A stretch of 64,000 bases of DNA from the NCBI RefSeq assembly GCF_019279795.1, contig NC_056743.1, positions 928,910,694 through 928,974,693 on the forward strand. Direction: 5' to 3'. Below, piece by piece: positions 35,373 to 46,332 of this stretch. Each line of letters opens with the position of its first letter. The stretch's first letter is position 1. The notes under the pieces are model-generated. The model was not told the DNA's origin. It saw nothing but the letters and a program-made list of their open reading frames with translations, and did not search any database. The DNA comes from Protopterus annectens. Its lineage: Eukaryota > Chordata > Ceratodontiformes > Protopteridae. The translations under genes were made by a program, and so were the position numbers.

Positions 35373-35709
35373 GTCTAATGCGCCCTGACCGACGTCAGCC
35401 TTATACTTTGGTATTCGGGCCGACTGGACAGCGGACTACCCCAATAGTTAGGACTGCAGCAATGTGGAACGAAGAACATCTTCTCTGATATAAAGAACAA
35501 AAGGTACTTAGCCACAGCCAAGAGTGAGACCACGTCCGAGCTACACGAGCGGCAAACGAGATCTGGGGATAGAGAGCAGTGCAGCATGGGATACGATCTT
35601 AGCCCAGCCAATAGAAAGACTTTGAGCTAAAAGTATGGCCAAGTCGGAGCCAACATTCGGCTATGAACCCACGGGTAAGAATGCAGGCGAGATTGGACTA
35701 TATAACATC

Positions 35710-36180
35710 CTGAGATTTTCTGCTGTACCAGAGAAGCTGGAAGGAACGGATTGTATTAATTTTATGAAATCACAAATAAGCAACTGGACTAGTATTCCAC
35801 AACAAGAGTTGTTAATTGAAAGGGCACATCATGTGTATGCTCCAAATGCAGCCATGAAAAAGCAACCTAGACCTTTAATAGTAAAGATGCAATCCCACCA
35901 GCAGGAGGAGTTGATTCTGACAAAACTGTGACAAGGACAAAGTACCAAAAGTGAGAAACAGTAGAGTGCTTGTGGAAAATTATTACTCATTGTACACCAG
36001 GCAAAAGAATAGTAAATTTACTCCACTAATCAGGGAATGTTGAGAAGCAGGAGTGAGATTCAAACTGCTGTATCCACCTATCTTCAGAATAGTCTTTCTT
36101 GGTGGGACAAAATCATTTTTTGATGCAGAACATGCTAAGGAGGAAATACAAAAGTTTGTCCAACAAAAAGTGAGCTGTGA
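35710..36180 (+). pseudogene. L1 ORF1p RRM and C-terminal domain (broken)
   Basis: Continuation of L1 ORF1p: LRFSAVPEKLEGTDC (start of the RRM-like domain), IERAHHVYAP, PRPLIVKMQ (to about 35930), then after frameshifts YSLYTRQKNSKFTPL, GVRFKLLYPPIFRIV and EEIQKFVQQK (to about 36175). These are the standard landmarks of the L1 transposase_22 family in the standard order. Frameshifts after 35931 make it a pseudogene. Confidence 0.85.
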
Positions 36181-37249
36181 AACGCAATGATATTATGCTT
36201 CTTGTTCTTCTGGTAACACAGACCACAGAGAGACTGTGCCAGTGAAGCCTTTTCCAGTGTTTCAAGGGAAATGCTTGAGAGACAAAAACGCAGTCTTTTA
36301 GTATGCAAGGGTAAAATTTCAAATAGTATATGGGATAAAATGTGGTGGCGGAGGCTAAATGTATTACTCTCTTCCCCAAATTTCTGCATGTCATGTCCTG
36401 GCAAAAATATAAGGTAAAATCAGATACGTTCTGTAAAATTAGGAACAATTTAGAGGCATCCTGAATAAACAACACATTTAAGAAATTATGTTTTAGCTGT
36501 AACACAGAAAAACTAATTTCCTGTACCCGGACGTGTAGGAACTTCCCTCTTGTGCATTCTTATTGTTTTCTGCTTGGAGAGAGCAAGTGTTTGCTCCAAT
36601 ATTTCATAGTGCACAGTGACACCTACTAGTAAACAGTTTCTAACCTATTGCAGATTGATTAACTTTGGAAAAATGGGCATGTTTTTAGTTTTCTTGATTT
36701 TTTTTCTTCTTAAGGATTAGTGGCAAAACACAGCAGCGTGAAGTGGTAGGGGGTTAACGGAAAAGTACCACGATGATAGCGTAGAACTTAATACACCTAG
36801 TTTGTTTAAGGAAAAAGAAACAGCCAGACGGTCAGACATTCCAAAAGGCTTTGCCCTAGTAACACAGGCCCATGATGACTGCCTGTCAAAGCATGCCAAA
36901 AACCCTCAGCTAGTTTCTGAAGAAGCATGCAGTAACAGGGCAATTGACATATATTTTTAGTTAACAGCTGACATGACTCGGTCTGCCCTTGACTATTTAT
37001 ACACTACATTACAATGGTAGTATCTGAAACTGCGTGAGACTCCACTCTACAGTGCTGGAGAGTTTTGAAACTTATTTCTGCAATAACCATTACTTTAAGA
37101 TATATGATGTAATCTGACCTACTAACCATAAAACCTGCATTTTAATGGATCCCAGACAAGCTCCCTTTAAAGAGTTTTCATTTCATGACCTGAAATGAAC
37201 TGCAAAGGATATTCCCGAACTTCTTTGAACTGCTTTCATTCCCATCATT
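36181..37249. other. Unassigned sequence
   Basis: Between the L1 ORF1 remnant and a DIRS relic. No coding similarity recognised; may include decayed L1. Confidence 0.45.
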
Positions 37250-37930
37250 CTAAGTCCTTGAATAGAAGAGAATAAGAGGTAACTTCTCTCAACAAAAAGT
37301 AAAATGCCTGATAACACAAATTTCTGAGCTAGTGCTGAAAGCTTTCTCATCTGAAGTCTTACATACTTTACTATTCTAGGACTTGGGGGCACATGATCAA
37401 GGACAGAGAGTAACAGCTAGAACCTGAGCGTATCTTTGCATGCTGCCACTCTGGTAGAGTGGGCCCTGACTTTGCCTGGAAGTGTCTGGTATACTGAGAA
37501 TAACACAACACAACAGCATTGGACAACTATTTAGAAATAGTCTGTTTAAGCACTGCTTGTCCCTTATTTTTTTTACCATCATAGCAGACAGACAGCTGAT
37601 CAGCAATTATGAAGCCTTTTGTTCCGACAATGTAGTGGCCGAGTTCCAGTGGACATTCAGAATATGTAAAATTATTTCTCCATTATTTCCAAGATTTGGA
37701 AAGAAAATGGGGAAGTGAACAGCTTGGCTCAATATAAACTCTGAATTAACCTTAGACAGGACTTGTCCTCAGATTAACCCAATATTTGTGAAAAACGAGA
37801 TAGGGATGGTTGACTCACCATAAGAGCTTGCAACTTAGATACTCTTTTTGCAGTATGCAGTAATAGGTTACACTGTTTTTAAAGATAAGAACGTCAAATC
37901 AGCCTCATGAACAGGTTCCAAAGGAAGCAT
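37250..37930 (-). pseudogene. Ancient DIRS tyrosine-recombinase relic
   Basis: Minus-strand reading in fragments: VASSYGESTIPISFFTNIG (near 37810-37770), LSQAVHFPIFFPNLGNNGE (near 37735-37675) and ILHILNVHWN follow the order of SELQAL...KPPYLIFHKDRVS, LNQSIELPVFFPQFSNK and LDVHRQLRF in copies C and E. Heavily mutated and without recognisable ends, so it predates the other copies. Confidence 0.6.
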
Positions 37931-38379
37931 TAATGTATGCATGTAAGTTGCAAGTTGGAGAAATAAAAATGATACTGTAAAATATGTGAAAGTAATAGCA
38001 TCTTATGAGAATGAAAACCTTAACAGTGACATTATGCAATGTGACTGGCATTTGTAGGTACAGAAAAATGAGAGTAGTAACATAAGAAGTGTAGGGTAGA
38101 AACAGTACTATTACAGGAGACAAAGGCAGAAATGAGCATTTGACTGGCAAGAAAGGATTAAGGAAAGGTTATTCAGCAGAATACAGGGACAAAGGAAAAC
38201 AAGGGTAAAATAGATTGCAATTGTGATAAAGGAGGAGAAAAAAGACAACAAAGATAGACTTCTGGTAATAAGGAGTTACTGGTAGGGAAGGGGGATTACA
38301 TGGCCATGCATCTACATTCTACCTAAAAATACTACTACAGAGTTTAAGAGAATTATGTGAGAAGTAATTAGCTTCTAGC
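37931..38379. other. Unassigned sequence
   Basis: No recognised gene or repeat. Confidence 0.45.
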
Positions 38380-38520
38380 AAATTGTCAGTGGCGTAAAAG
38401 GAAGCATACTCATCTTTGGTGCACAAAACTGTGGGTGCTATTCCCACACCATATATATCGACTGCTGACACTGCAATGCAGCATAATGGGGGTGATTGTG
38501 CAGTCCTGAGAAGCCTCATC
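38380..38520 (+). repeat. tRNA-like SINE copy
   Basis: tRNA-like head with A-box-like tcagtggcgtaa (38385-38396) and B-box-like gtgggtgctattccc (38431-38445), followed by a body (gcagcataatgggggtgattgtgcagtcct) that parallels the copy at 43213-43350. Same SINE family by block order. Confidence 0.6.
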
Positions 38521-38929
38521 TGCTTGACTTGGTGGTAGTTCAGGTGAATGTAAAAAAAAATCCATGGCACCTGTCAAAAAGCGTAGGGATCCTTTATTAA
38601 GCACAAAATAAAAAAACATTATTTACATATTTACAAAATGCACATATTTATAGGTACATATATGAACATTTTAACTTTTTATCATTTTCTTATAATATCT
38701 TCAATGTTATTCTTCCACAACAACAATTATTTTTTAGCAATATACCTGCCAATATCCATTTCTCATTGAACAAAAATTTCAGTCTTTCATTCCAAATAAC
38801 CCATATTACATAAAATAGATTAGCTATCCTTCTCACACAGCCTTTCCTCTTGTTCTAATCAATTCCATATATAATCATTTTCATATGCTCGGGCTCGCTC
38901 TGCTCTAATTTATAAAACCACACTGAATG

Positions 38930-41290
38930 TTAATAAGGACTCCTTGCAACCACCCCAGGTTAATAATGCAGAAATTCTTATAAAAAAACTGCAAATTAAA
39001 AAAAACAAATGTATAAACATAATCTGTGGCTACATTCCCCCAGGTAATAACGCAAACACACTAGAAGACATCCTCCATTGGTTATCCATTACCTATCCCC
39101 AAGAAATCATTGTTCTTGGGGACTTCAACATTGACTGGAACACCTGTTCCTCCCTGAAGACCACTTTCTTACCTACATAATTAAGTACAAGACTGATAAC
39201 TCCCACCAGCCAGTCTACAAAACTATAAGAAATAATAGGAATTTTAACCTCACCAATTTCCAAAATGAACTCAAATTATGTAATTGGTCAGTCCTAAAAC
39301 AATTATCATTGGATGAAACTGCAGCATACTTTAATACTAATTTCCTTGCCATCCTGGATCTCATGCTCCTGCTCAGTCTATTAGAACCAAAGCAGAAATT
39401 GCACAGTGGCTTTCAAAAGATACCAAATTAAAAAATCTTACTTAGAAACAAGGCATGGGCCAACTTGGAGTGCCATAAAAACCCCACTAGATCAACTAAG
39501 ATATCAGCAATTAAGGAATGACACACAGAAATCTGTTACATTAGACAAAACATTTTTTTTTACTGCCATCTTCAACAGAAACATCAAAACAAACCTCAAA
39601 AATTCTGGACAGGAATTAAACTTCTTCACCCAGGTCAAACTATCAATCCAACCCCTTCATCATCCAACCGTAAAACCCCGGAGGATGTTGCCAACACATT
39701 TAAGAGTTTCTTCACAGAGACTATCCAGTCCCTAGCTAGTCAGCTAACTCCCAGTTGCTCTAACTCAATTGCCGCTATACCCAGTACCCAACTCTCCTTT
39801 AGCTTTCAACCAGTACCTACATCACTTATCCATGCCCTAATTAAGAAATTAAAGCCAACCACCCTATCTGCTGATCTCCTCCCTGAAGAGTATCTACAAA
39901 AAGCTGCAGATGCCATAGTATATCCCATCTCCATCTTAATTAATAGAACCATATCTGAAGCTACCATCCCCTCCATATGGAAAATATCTCATGTTATACC
40001 ACTCTATAAAGGAGGTAGCTCCACTGAACTGTCAAACTTCAGACCCATAGCTATTCTGTCACTGCTGGCTAAAATTATGGAGAAGCGCATCCAAACAACT
40101 CCTGCACTATCTTAGCCAGAACAATCTGTTGGCTAGCTCTAAGCATGGCTTTAGGCCATTCCATACTACTACCTCAGCCCTCCTCTCCTTCTCTGTCATA
40201 AACCATAACAGACATAATAACAAACTAACCTCAGCCCTGTTTCTTAATCTCTCCAAGGCCTTTACTACGGTTAACCACCAAAAACTCATCCATACTTTGA
40301 AGCCCTTCTTCTTAGATAACCACGCTCACCAATGGTTTCAATCCTACCTCTGTGGTAGAAAACAGGCCATGCTATGGCAGGGCAAATGCTCCTCCCTTCT
40401 AGCCATCACCCTAGGAATCCCCCAGGGCTCTACACTAAGACCCCTTCTTTTCTCTATCTTTATTAATGACCTCCACTCTGTCATCTCAGATGCAACCTGC
40501 ATTCAATATGAACATGACTCCACTTTAATCTGTTCAGCCACCTCTCAGTCCTCATCACTGTTCTTTACCATTAAATCTAAAAATGGCACCATTATCTCCC
40601 CAGAATCCCAAACTAAACTATCAGGTGTTACAGTAGATAATAACCTTCAATTTGATATGCATGTCAACCAAACTATCAAAACCATTAATAAAAAACTTGG
40701 CTCCCTTTATAAGATTAAACCTTTTATTAATCCACTTGCTAGAACTGCTATTGCCCGTTCCCATCTACTCTCTACCCTTCTCTATGCCTCCCTTTTATTC
40801 AGCAATCTGAACAAATCCAACCTTAGGAAGCTCTCTAGCTGTCATAACCACACTGTTAGATTTGCCACAGGCATGGCATTTAGGACACACCACTGTCACA
40901 ACCTAAATCTTCTAGGGTGACTTGAATTACCTAGCCTACTTCAATACAACCAGCTTACAGTGGCATATAAAGTACTCAACCAACTTGAAATTACGCCTGC
41001 ACTTAAAAACATCATTAGCCCTACAGTAACCTCAGGCCACTTTGTTCATTTAACAGACTGCTGGTTCAAACATTCAAAACCAATAACTCAGCTGGGGACT
41101 CCCTGCTCACCAACTCTGTCGGCAAAACTTGGAACTCCCTTCTTGCCGACCTTACTCTAGTATCCTCACTAACTCAGTTCAAAAATGGTCTCAGACAACA
41201 TTTTAAGACACACTGGTTATGTCTTTGTTCTAATCCTGACTAGCACCTTTCTATAATTGTGTGCCAAACAGTACTTTATACTACATCAGT
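38930..41290 (+). pseudogene. L2/Rex1-like LINE ORF2 fragment
   Basis: Plus-strand ORF2 of a Jockey-superfamily LINE. The endonuclease part at 38944-39180 has IICGYIPPGNNANT and EIIVLGDFNIDWN (catalytic Asp). A broken linker follows (39400-40080), then RT at 40129-40920 (263 codons): HGFRPFHTTTSALL, LFLNLSKAFTTVNHQKL (first Asp changed to Asn), GIPQGSTLRPLLFSIFINDL and TCIQYEHDSTLICS, where YADD has become YEHD. The thumb region includes SGVTVDNNLQFDMHV and IARSHLLSTLLYASL. Loss of both palm aspartates shows it is dead. 3' end near 41290. Closest clade is a judgement from motifs. Confidence 0.75.
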
Positions 41291-41683
41291 GACGGCTCTT
41301 GCTATAGGACTGCAGCCCCCCAGCTGTAAAATGAAGAAAAAAACAAAAAGAAATTGCGAGTCCGAGTACTGTAAGAGAAAAAAAAAAAAAAGTGTGTCCC
41401 GGAACCCGTGCATACGTGCTTGAAGGTTCCTGGAACTCAACAGAACTCTAGACTGCTGTGTCGGCAGTCCAGATAGGGGGGAAGGCATCTCTGTCCTGCA
41501 GATGCCCAGAAGTCTATGCAGTGAAGACCGCATAGAACGGAAGAATTCCGGACTGCATTGTCTGCAGGCTGGAGCCTACTCTAGCAGGGAAACCAGCCGT
41601 TAGCTTGCATGGGACTCAGGGAACGGATACTGCCGAAGAACTTGAACAGGACTGAGAATAAACACTCCACTGAAGTCAGGTAC

Positions 41684-41688
<5 letters not shown>

Positions 41689-41749
<61 letters not shown>
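41689..41749. repeat. (TG)30 microsatellite
   Basis: Uninterrupted TG dinucleotides; open frames through it are artefacts. Confidence 0.97.
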
Positions 41750-41752
<3 letters not shown>

Positions 41753-41951
41753 GCCCCAGTTGCTATATACTGGTGGCTAGAAAGAACTCAGGATACATGG
41801 TGGTGGGCTTGAACCCTGTACCTTGGGTGCAGATGGCAAGAGCCTGAATTCCCTACCCACCACCATTTGTAAAACATTTGCAGATTTTTGCCTCATATTT
41901 GTTCTGTTTTGTTCCTTATAAAATCTGTGGTTTCTGTACTTTCTTTCCTTA

Positions 41952-42198
41952 CACAGTTAGCAGTGTAGTAGTAGCATTGTTGCCTGACAGCTACAGGTTC
42001 TCTGGTTTGATTCGGGTGCCTTCTGTGTGGAGTCTGCATGTTCTCCCTGTGTTTGTGTGGATTTCCTTTGGGTGCTCTAGTGTCCTCCCATCTTACAAAG
42101 ACATATGTCTGGAGTGTTTCTCCCTGGGCCTCTGCTGAAAATTGGCTTTTGTTCCAAGTTAGACTTTCCAGGTTAACAAATGTTAAATAAATAAAAAT
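41952..42198 (+). repeat. tRNA-derived SINE with V-SINE/Mermaid-like core, copy 1
   Basis: tRNA-like head (gtagtagtagcattgttgcc, B-box-like ggtttgattcg near 42004), a core ttctgtgtggagtctgcatg and ttctccctgtg resembling the conserved domain of V-SINE/Mermaid elements of fishes and lungfish, and a tail ending gttaaataaataaaa. Transcribed by RNA polymerase III in life and mobilised by a partner LINE. Confidence 0.7.
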
Positions 42199-42229
42199 AA
42201 AATCTGTGGCTTCTGTATCTTTTTTCCTT

Positions 42230-42485
42230 ACACAGTCAGTAGGTGCAATGGTAGCATTGTTGCTTGACAGTTACAGGTTCTTTGGTTTGATTCTTGGCTG
42301 GGGTGCCTTCTGTGTGCAGTTTGTAGGTCTTCCCTGCGTGTGTGTGGGTTTCTTCTGGGTGCTCTGGTGTACTCCCATCTTACAAAGACATGTGTCTGGA
42401 GTGTTTCTCCCTGGGCCTCTGCTGAAAATTGGCTTTTGTTCCAAGTCAGACTTTCCTGGTTAACAAATGTTAAATAAATAAAAAT
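42230..42485 (+). repeat. Same SINE, tandem copy 2
   Basis: Direct repeat of copy 1 with period about 279 bp, including ~35 bp of identical-type flank (aaaatctgtgg-ttctgta...ccttacacagt). Copying of the flank points to duplication of a segment rather than two independent insertions. Confidence 0.75.
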
Positions 42486-42589
42486 GACATTTGAATTTCA
42501 GACTTTATATTTTTCAGGAAGTACATGGTAACACAAAATATATTATTCTAGCGATTTTTAAGTTTATAAGATGGATATTTGAAATTTGT

Positions 42590-42870
42590 CCCTATTTTTG
42601 GGACTGTATTCCCCCATTATTGGCTTCGTCCAGGATTTTTGTGCTAAGGTTGAGGAGCTATGGTGAGAACTGAATTCACCAAATATGTTTGGGTGCTGTA
42701 TTCCCCCATTACTGGCTTTGTCCAGGTGTTTTTTGCCAAGAGGTTGAGAGCTATGGTGAGAACAGAATTCACCGAATATGTCTGGGGGCTGTATTCCCCC
42801 ATTATTGGCTTTGTTCAGGTGTTATGTGCTAAGAGATTGACAGCTATGGTGAGAACTGAATTCACTAAAT
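42590..42870 (+). repeat. 92-bp tandem repeat derived from TIR-element end
   Basis: The block ctgtattcccccatta recurs at 42604, 42696 and 42788 (period 92), each followed by ggttgag-agctatggtgagaac...gaattcac. About 2.9 units. The unit is the right end of the TIR family. Confidence 0.85.
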
Positions 42871-42910
42871 GGCAGCCATTTAAGTTTCAGTCTTCCTCTC
42901 TTTCATAAAA

Positions 42911-42985
42911 CAGCTGATTTGACATAGTGGCATATTGCTTTGACTGTTTTGCATAAGGTCCTGGGTTCAAAACTTGGCAGTGAAA
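42911..42985 (+). repeat. tRNA-like SINE head
   Basis: A-box-like acatagtggcatattgc and B-box-like cctgggttcaaaac (42958-42971) with tRNA-like spacing. No tail or body assigned. Confidence 0.55.
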
Positions 42986-43150
42986 TGTTTGGTGGTAACA
43001 CAGCATTTTATTCTAGCAACTTTCCAACATTATACAAGCAATGTTTAAAATGTGTCCCTGGTTTTGGGGCTTTTCTCCCCCCGCCCAATAAATTTTGGCT
43101 TTTCCCAGATTTATTATGTTGCAAAGTTCAGAAATACAGCTGAGTGTCGA
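42986..43150 (+). repeat. Partial TIR-family copy
   Basis: aatgtttaaaatgtgtccctggttttggggcttttctcccc and ttggcttttcccagattt correspond to the right half of the TIR family (compare 46640-46710). Confidence 0.55.
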
Positions 43151-43212
43151 GTGGATTTTACAAGGAGCTAAGAGATGCAGGGGAACAAAAGTTTAGTGCT
43201 GAGTTTGCTTGC

Positions 43213-43350
43213 ATTGTTAATAGCACAACAGGTAGTATACTTGCTTTTGATGCAGAAGGCTGTGGGTTCTACTCCCAAAGTCGGTAGATGCATTGCTGAT
43301 ACTGTACTGTGTTGTAAAGGGGGTGGATGCTGCAGTCCTTTTTGGCGAAG
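43213..43350 (+). repeat. tRNA-like SINE copy
   Basis: Head ttaatagcacaacaggtagtatac and B box gctgtgggttctactccc (43259-43276), then a body (gcattgctgatactgtactgtg...gctgcagtcct) matching the copy at 38380-38520. Confidence 0.65.
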
Positions 43351-44472
43351 ATACCTAGTAACTATGAACTTATCAGTTTGCCATCCATTCTCTATTGCAA
43401 TATTACTAGCAATTTATTCCTCAAGGGCAACAGGCACTTTATTTGTAGTTGAAACAATGAAATAGAAAGTTGTTTGCTAGGAGCAACCTCTTCATTAATT
43501 AGAAATCTCTTTAATGTGGAATTATTTTGATGAATTTTACTTCTTCAGAGATTGTGCATATTTACTGGTGGACTGAAGACGTTTGAGTACACTTTTATGA
43601 TGGAAATGTTCTGAATTGGGCAGTTTTATCTTTATTGGTGCATGCATTTTGTTTCGTTTACTGGAAAAATGTTCAAAACAATAAATTTAAAATGGCCTCT
43701 AGCAACTGTACTGTATTGTACAAGGAATATAACTTAATGCAATCAGGAAGGTGTATCAAACAGCACGTGTATTTTTCGGTATACATGCATTTGCTCGAAC
43801 GAGTGATGTGCGAACGTGACGACAGCAGAAACTCGAGGAATGTTGAATCTGCAGATGTCGAACCAGAGATTACCAAACGCTGGCCAGGCTACTATTCCCC
43901 CCTCTCGACCCATGGTAACACTTGTTTCAGCGGTTGTGCGATCGGAATTTCGAATTCAAAGTTGTGCGTGCCATTCCGAGCATTCGGGCGTATGAGATTT
44001 GACATTTAGGTTCGGAATTATGACAGATCGACCTTCAGTCCCACGACCAAATGCATGCAAACTGTATTTTTCATGTGCAAGGGGCCTATGATTTGAGAAG
44101 AGCCCAAAGTTAATCTTTATCTGCCACTGGCAAAATGTATTTTCTTTGAATGTGGGTTTCAACGCTGTTTCAATGAATGGAAGTTTTAAGGGCAAAGAAG
44201 TTTTAATGCTAAGTCTATTTTCATTGTGGGACTGCATTGCTTTGTTTAGCAGATATCTATTAGTGTTTGTGCTGAAAAATGCAAAATAAAACTTTCAAAT
44301 GAAATCCAAATCATCGCAGAAGTAAAGCAGTATGCACATTACAGTGTTTATGGTAAATGGGGTGAAATAACCAAGGAATGGGACATTGGAATGGTTGCAG
44401 GGGAGAGGCTCCATTCAACCATGATTTTGTGAGGGAGGAAGGGCAGCAAACTCAAAGACAGCCCCAAATGAA
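43351..44472. other. Unassigned sequence
   Basis: No coding similarity. Around 43796-44040 the sequence is CpG-rich relative to its surroundings (cgaacgagtgatgtgcgaacgtgacgac), perhaps a DNA-transposon fragment, but I cannot find clear inverted ends. Confidence 0.4.
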
Positions 44473-44773
44473 CTATACCTCTCACCTGTCCAGAATTTTG
44501 CAGAATGAATAGATTTTTTGCTTCTTATTTTTGGTTTGTTCCTCACAAAATTTGTGGTTTTCTGGCAAATCCTTTAGGAATGATGTCACTAAATAATGAC
44601 AGACATTGAGTTTCAGACATCATAACCTTCAGAAAAATGCATGCTTAAGCAAGACCTGTTATTCTATCAACTGTCTTAAGTTTATACAAGAGCAACATTT
44701 AGTACTGTTTGTATGTTCCCACAATATATTTGGCCCTGTCCAGATTTCCTGCATTAAGAGGTTGAGAGGTACA
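44473..44773 (+). mobile_element. Nonautonomous TIR element (~300 bp), copy
   Basis: Left end ctatacctctcacctg and right end gttgagaggtaca form ~12-bp inverted ends. Internal blocks caaaatttgtggttttctggc, cagacattgagtttcagac, cttcagaaaaatgcatgc and tggccctgtccagatttc occur in the same order as at 46431-46727. Noncoding; looks like a MITE. Confidence 0.7.
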
Positions 44774-45040
44774 TGCAAATAAATTGCTTTATAGAATTAG
44801 GAATATCCAAACCTCTCAACTGTCCCCAATTTTGGCTCAAAATGTTGCTCTCCCCCTAAAAAGCCCTCCGCAAAATGGCAATTTTGGAAGAAAACGTGGA
44901 TGGTTTACAATTATAAATAACTGTAATGTATATATTACTTTTATTTCAGAAATGCATGTAGATTCTCTTATTTTGTCAGCTGCTCAAGTTAACAGTGCCC
45001 CAGCTGTATTGTGTGGCAATTTTATATTTTTGCATCACAT

Positions 45041-45192
45041 TGTTGGTCCATTTTTCATAAATTGTGGTTTTCTGGCAAATTAGTGGCAAATCATTAAAGA
45101 TTGAAGTTAGAAAATAATTGCAGACATTTGAGTTTCAGATTTCACACCCTTCAGAAAATTCATATTAATGCAAGACCTACTACTATTCTATG
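45041..45192 (+). mobile_element. Nonautonomous TIR element, partial copy
   Basis: Blocks taaattgtggttttctggc, gacatttgagtttcagattt, cccttcagaaaattcat and gcaagacctactactattc are the middle of the family. It breaks at 45192 where L1 sequence begins. Confidence 0.65.
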
Positions 45193-45204
45193 CAAAGAAA
45201 GAAT

Positions 45205-46332
45205 GGAGAAAGGAGATTTTACAAACAGGGAGGACTGCAAGTAGGGGTAGAAAAACTAGACAGGATGGAGATAAAATTTACTGGAAAAATAGCAAAGAAA
45301 CCAAAGTAATGGGAGCAAATAACTAAGAAGGGAAAAGCCACAGTGGGATGAAGCCAAGCAGAAGTATGGACTGCAGGTGTGGGGCTTCCTTCCCTACCAG
45401 AGATTGATATCAGAGTATAGGCATAGAGAAAGGGATAGGAGTTTTAATGAAAGACCGTCTCTAGCTGAGTTTGCAGTTCAGTCTAGAACAGAAGCTGTGG
45501 CTAAAAATTGGACAATTAGGATGCCATATAAAATAATGCATGGCAACTAAAAGAATCCATCAAAAGAAGTTAGAAAAGAGGTAGAAAATGAGAATGAAAA
45601 GGCAAAGTACACGAAAACAATGGCAGGGATATTTGTATGCCTGCCAAGTATTCAACAAAATATAGACGGTTTATGATTTTTGCACACTAGTGTCTGGATA
45701 GGTATTTTTATACCCCAAGCAGAATTAAGAGAATGTTCCCACAGGTAGACAGCATTGACTGGAGGTGCGTTGGGAAACCGATGTTTACCTGTGACCATTG
45801 TTGAGTAAGCGGCAAACTGATAGGTTTTTAGAAATTCCCTTCAGGGTATTTTGTCAGAAATTTAGGAGCAGCAAATTATTTTAACTAAGGAAATGATTCC
45901 TTTGCGTTGGGATATAAAAAAATGAATTGCCTTGACACAGTAAGGGTCTAATAAATTTAATGTTGTTAGCTGCCAAAAAAAGCAATTACTAGAAAATGGA
46001 AATCACAAACAAAATCAACTGTAACAGAATCATTGAAAGTTGCAAAAGAGATAAATGCATTAGAAGTGAGATCTTTAGGAAAGGGAAGGGGCAAACTGCA
46101 CAAAAGTAAATGCAATCCATGGGAACAATGCATACAAAATAATGTACAGGATGAGGAGGAGTGATTTCAGGGAAAGCAGAACTTGAGTAATCTATGTAGT
46201 GTTAGAAAAATTAAGGCAGAAATCACATTTGTATAATGTATGAAAAACCTCTGTAATGGTTTGTTTAATCTTGCATAATTGATGTCACTATATAATATGT
46301 GGTATTAATAAAGCTGTTTAAAAGAAACAAAA
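45205..46332 (+). pseudogene. L1 ORF2 C-terminal/3' fragment
   Basis: 5'-truncated L1. In shifting frames, the stretch at about 45965-46150 reads AAKKAITRKWK-like, TESLKVAKEINALEVRSLGKGRG-like and CNPWEQCIQ, matching in order the C-terminal L1 ORF2 in 11798-12064. It ends with aataaagctgtttaaaagaaac (46306-46330), probably the remains of the poly(A) region. Not coding. Confidence 0.6.

Larger units (their letters stand above)
30016..35479 (-). mobile_element. DIRS copy D (family II), youngest, inserted in copy C
   Basis: Minus-strand element of 5,464 bp nested in the 5' leader of copy C. Left end agtacagttttgtac; right end gaacgaagaacat. Left inverted repeat about 30046-30220, with a 30-bp terminal extension 30016-30045; right inverted repeat about 35312-35479. 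By eye they are identical over about 155 bp. The ICR at 30357-30456 contains both ends joined at 30415/30416. RT YLDD, RNase H acidic residues and recombinase catalytic residues are all present, though stops and frameshifts interrupt gag, pol and the recombinase. Confidence 0.95.
24033..35709 (-). mobile_element. DIRS copy C (family I), interrupted by DIRS copy D
   Basis: Minus-strand DIRS element consisting of 24033-30015 and 35480-35709 (about 6.2 kb without copy D). Left end aagaagttatgtactc; right end ctatataacatc. The two inverted repeats (about 24060-24225 and 35560-35695) differ at roughly 5% of positions by eye. The ICR at 24345-24451 holds both ends joined at 24408/24409. Removing 24033-35709 brings L1 codons aac and ctg together with no base lost, gained or duplicated. 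Confidence 0.95.
23488..36180 (+). mobile_element. L1 LINE (5' part) split by nested DIRS copies C and D
   Basis: Plus-strand L1 made of 23488-24032 and 35710-about 36180. It begins with a CCAAGATGGC motif (23498-23507), which resembles the YY1 site at the start of mammalian L1 5' UTRs. ORF1 starts at ATG 23631 (MPAKKRKSQNLKENQPQK), and its coiled-coil region ends with LEDRACREN at 24032. ORF1 resumes at 35710 with LRFSAVPEKLEG. No RT is seen after ORF1, so the element is truncated or decayed beyond 36180. It is the oldest layer of the nest. Confidence 0.85.
41871..42870 (+). mobile_element. TIR-family copy split by a duplicated SINE, with expanded right end
   Basis: Left piece 41871-41948 (cagatttttgcctcatat...aaaatctgtggtttctg) and right piece 42486-42662 (gacatttgaatttcagac...ggttgaggagctatg) follow the same order as the intact copy at 46431-46727. 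The interval between is a SINE present twice. The last ~90 bp of the element is then repeated to 42870. The left TIR itself is not recognisable here. Confidence 0.65.
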
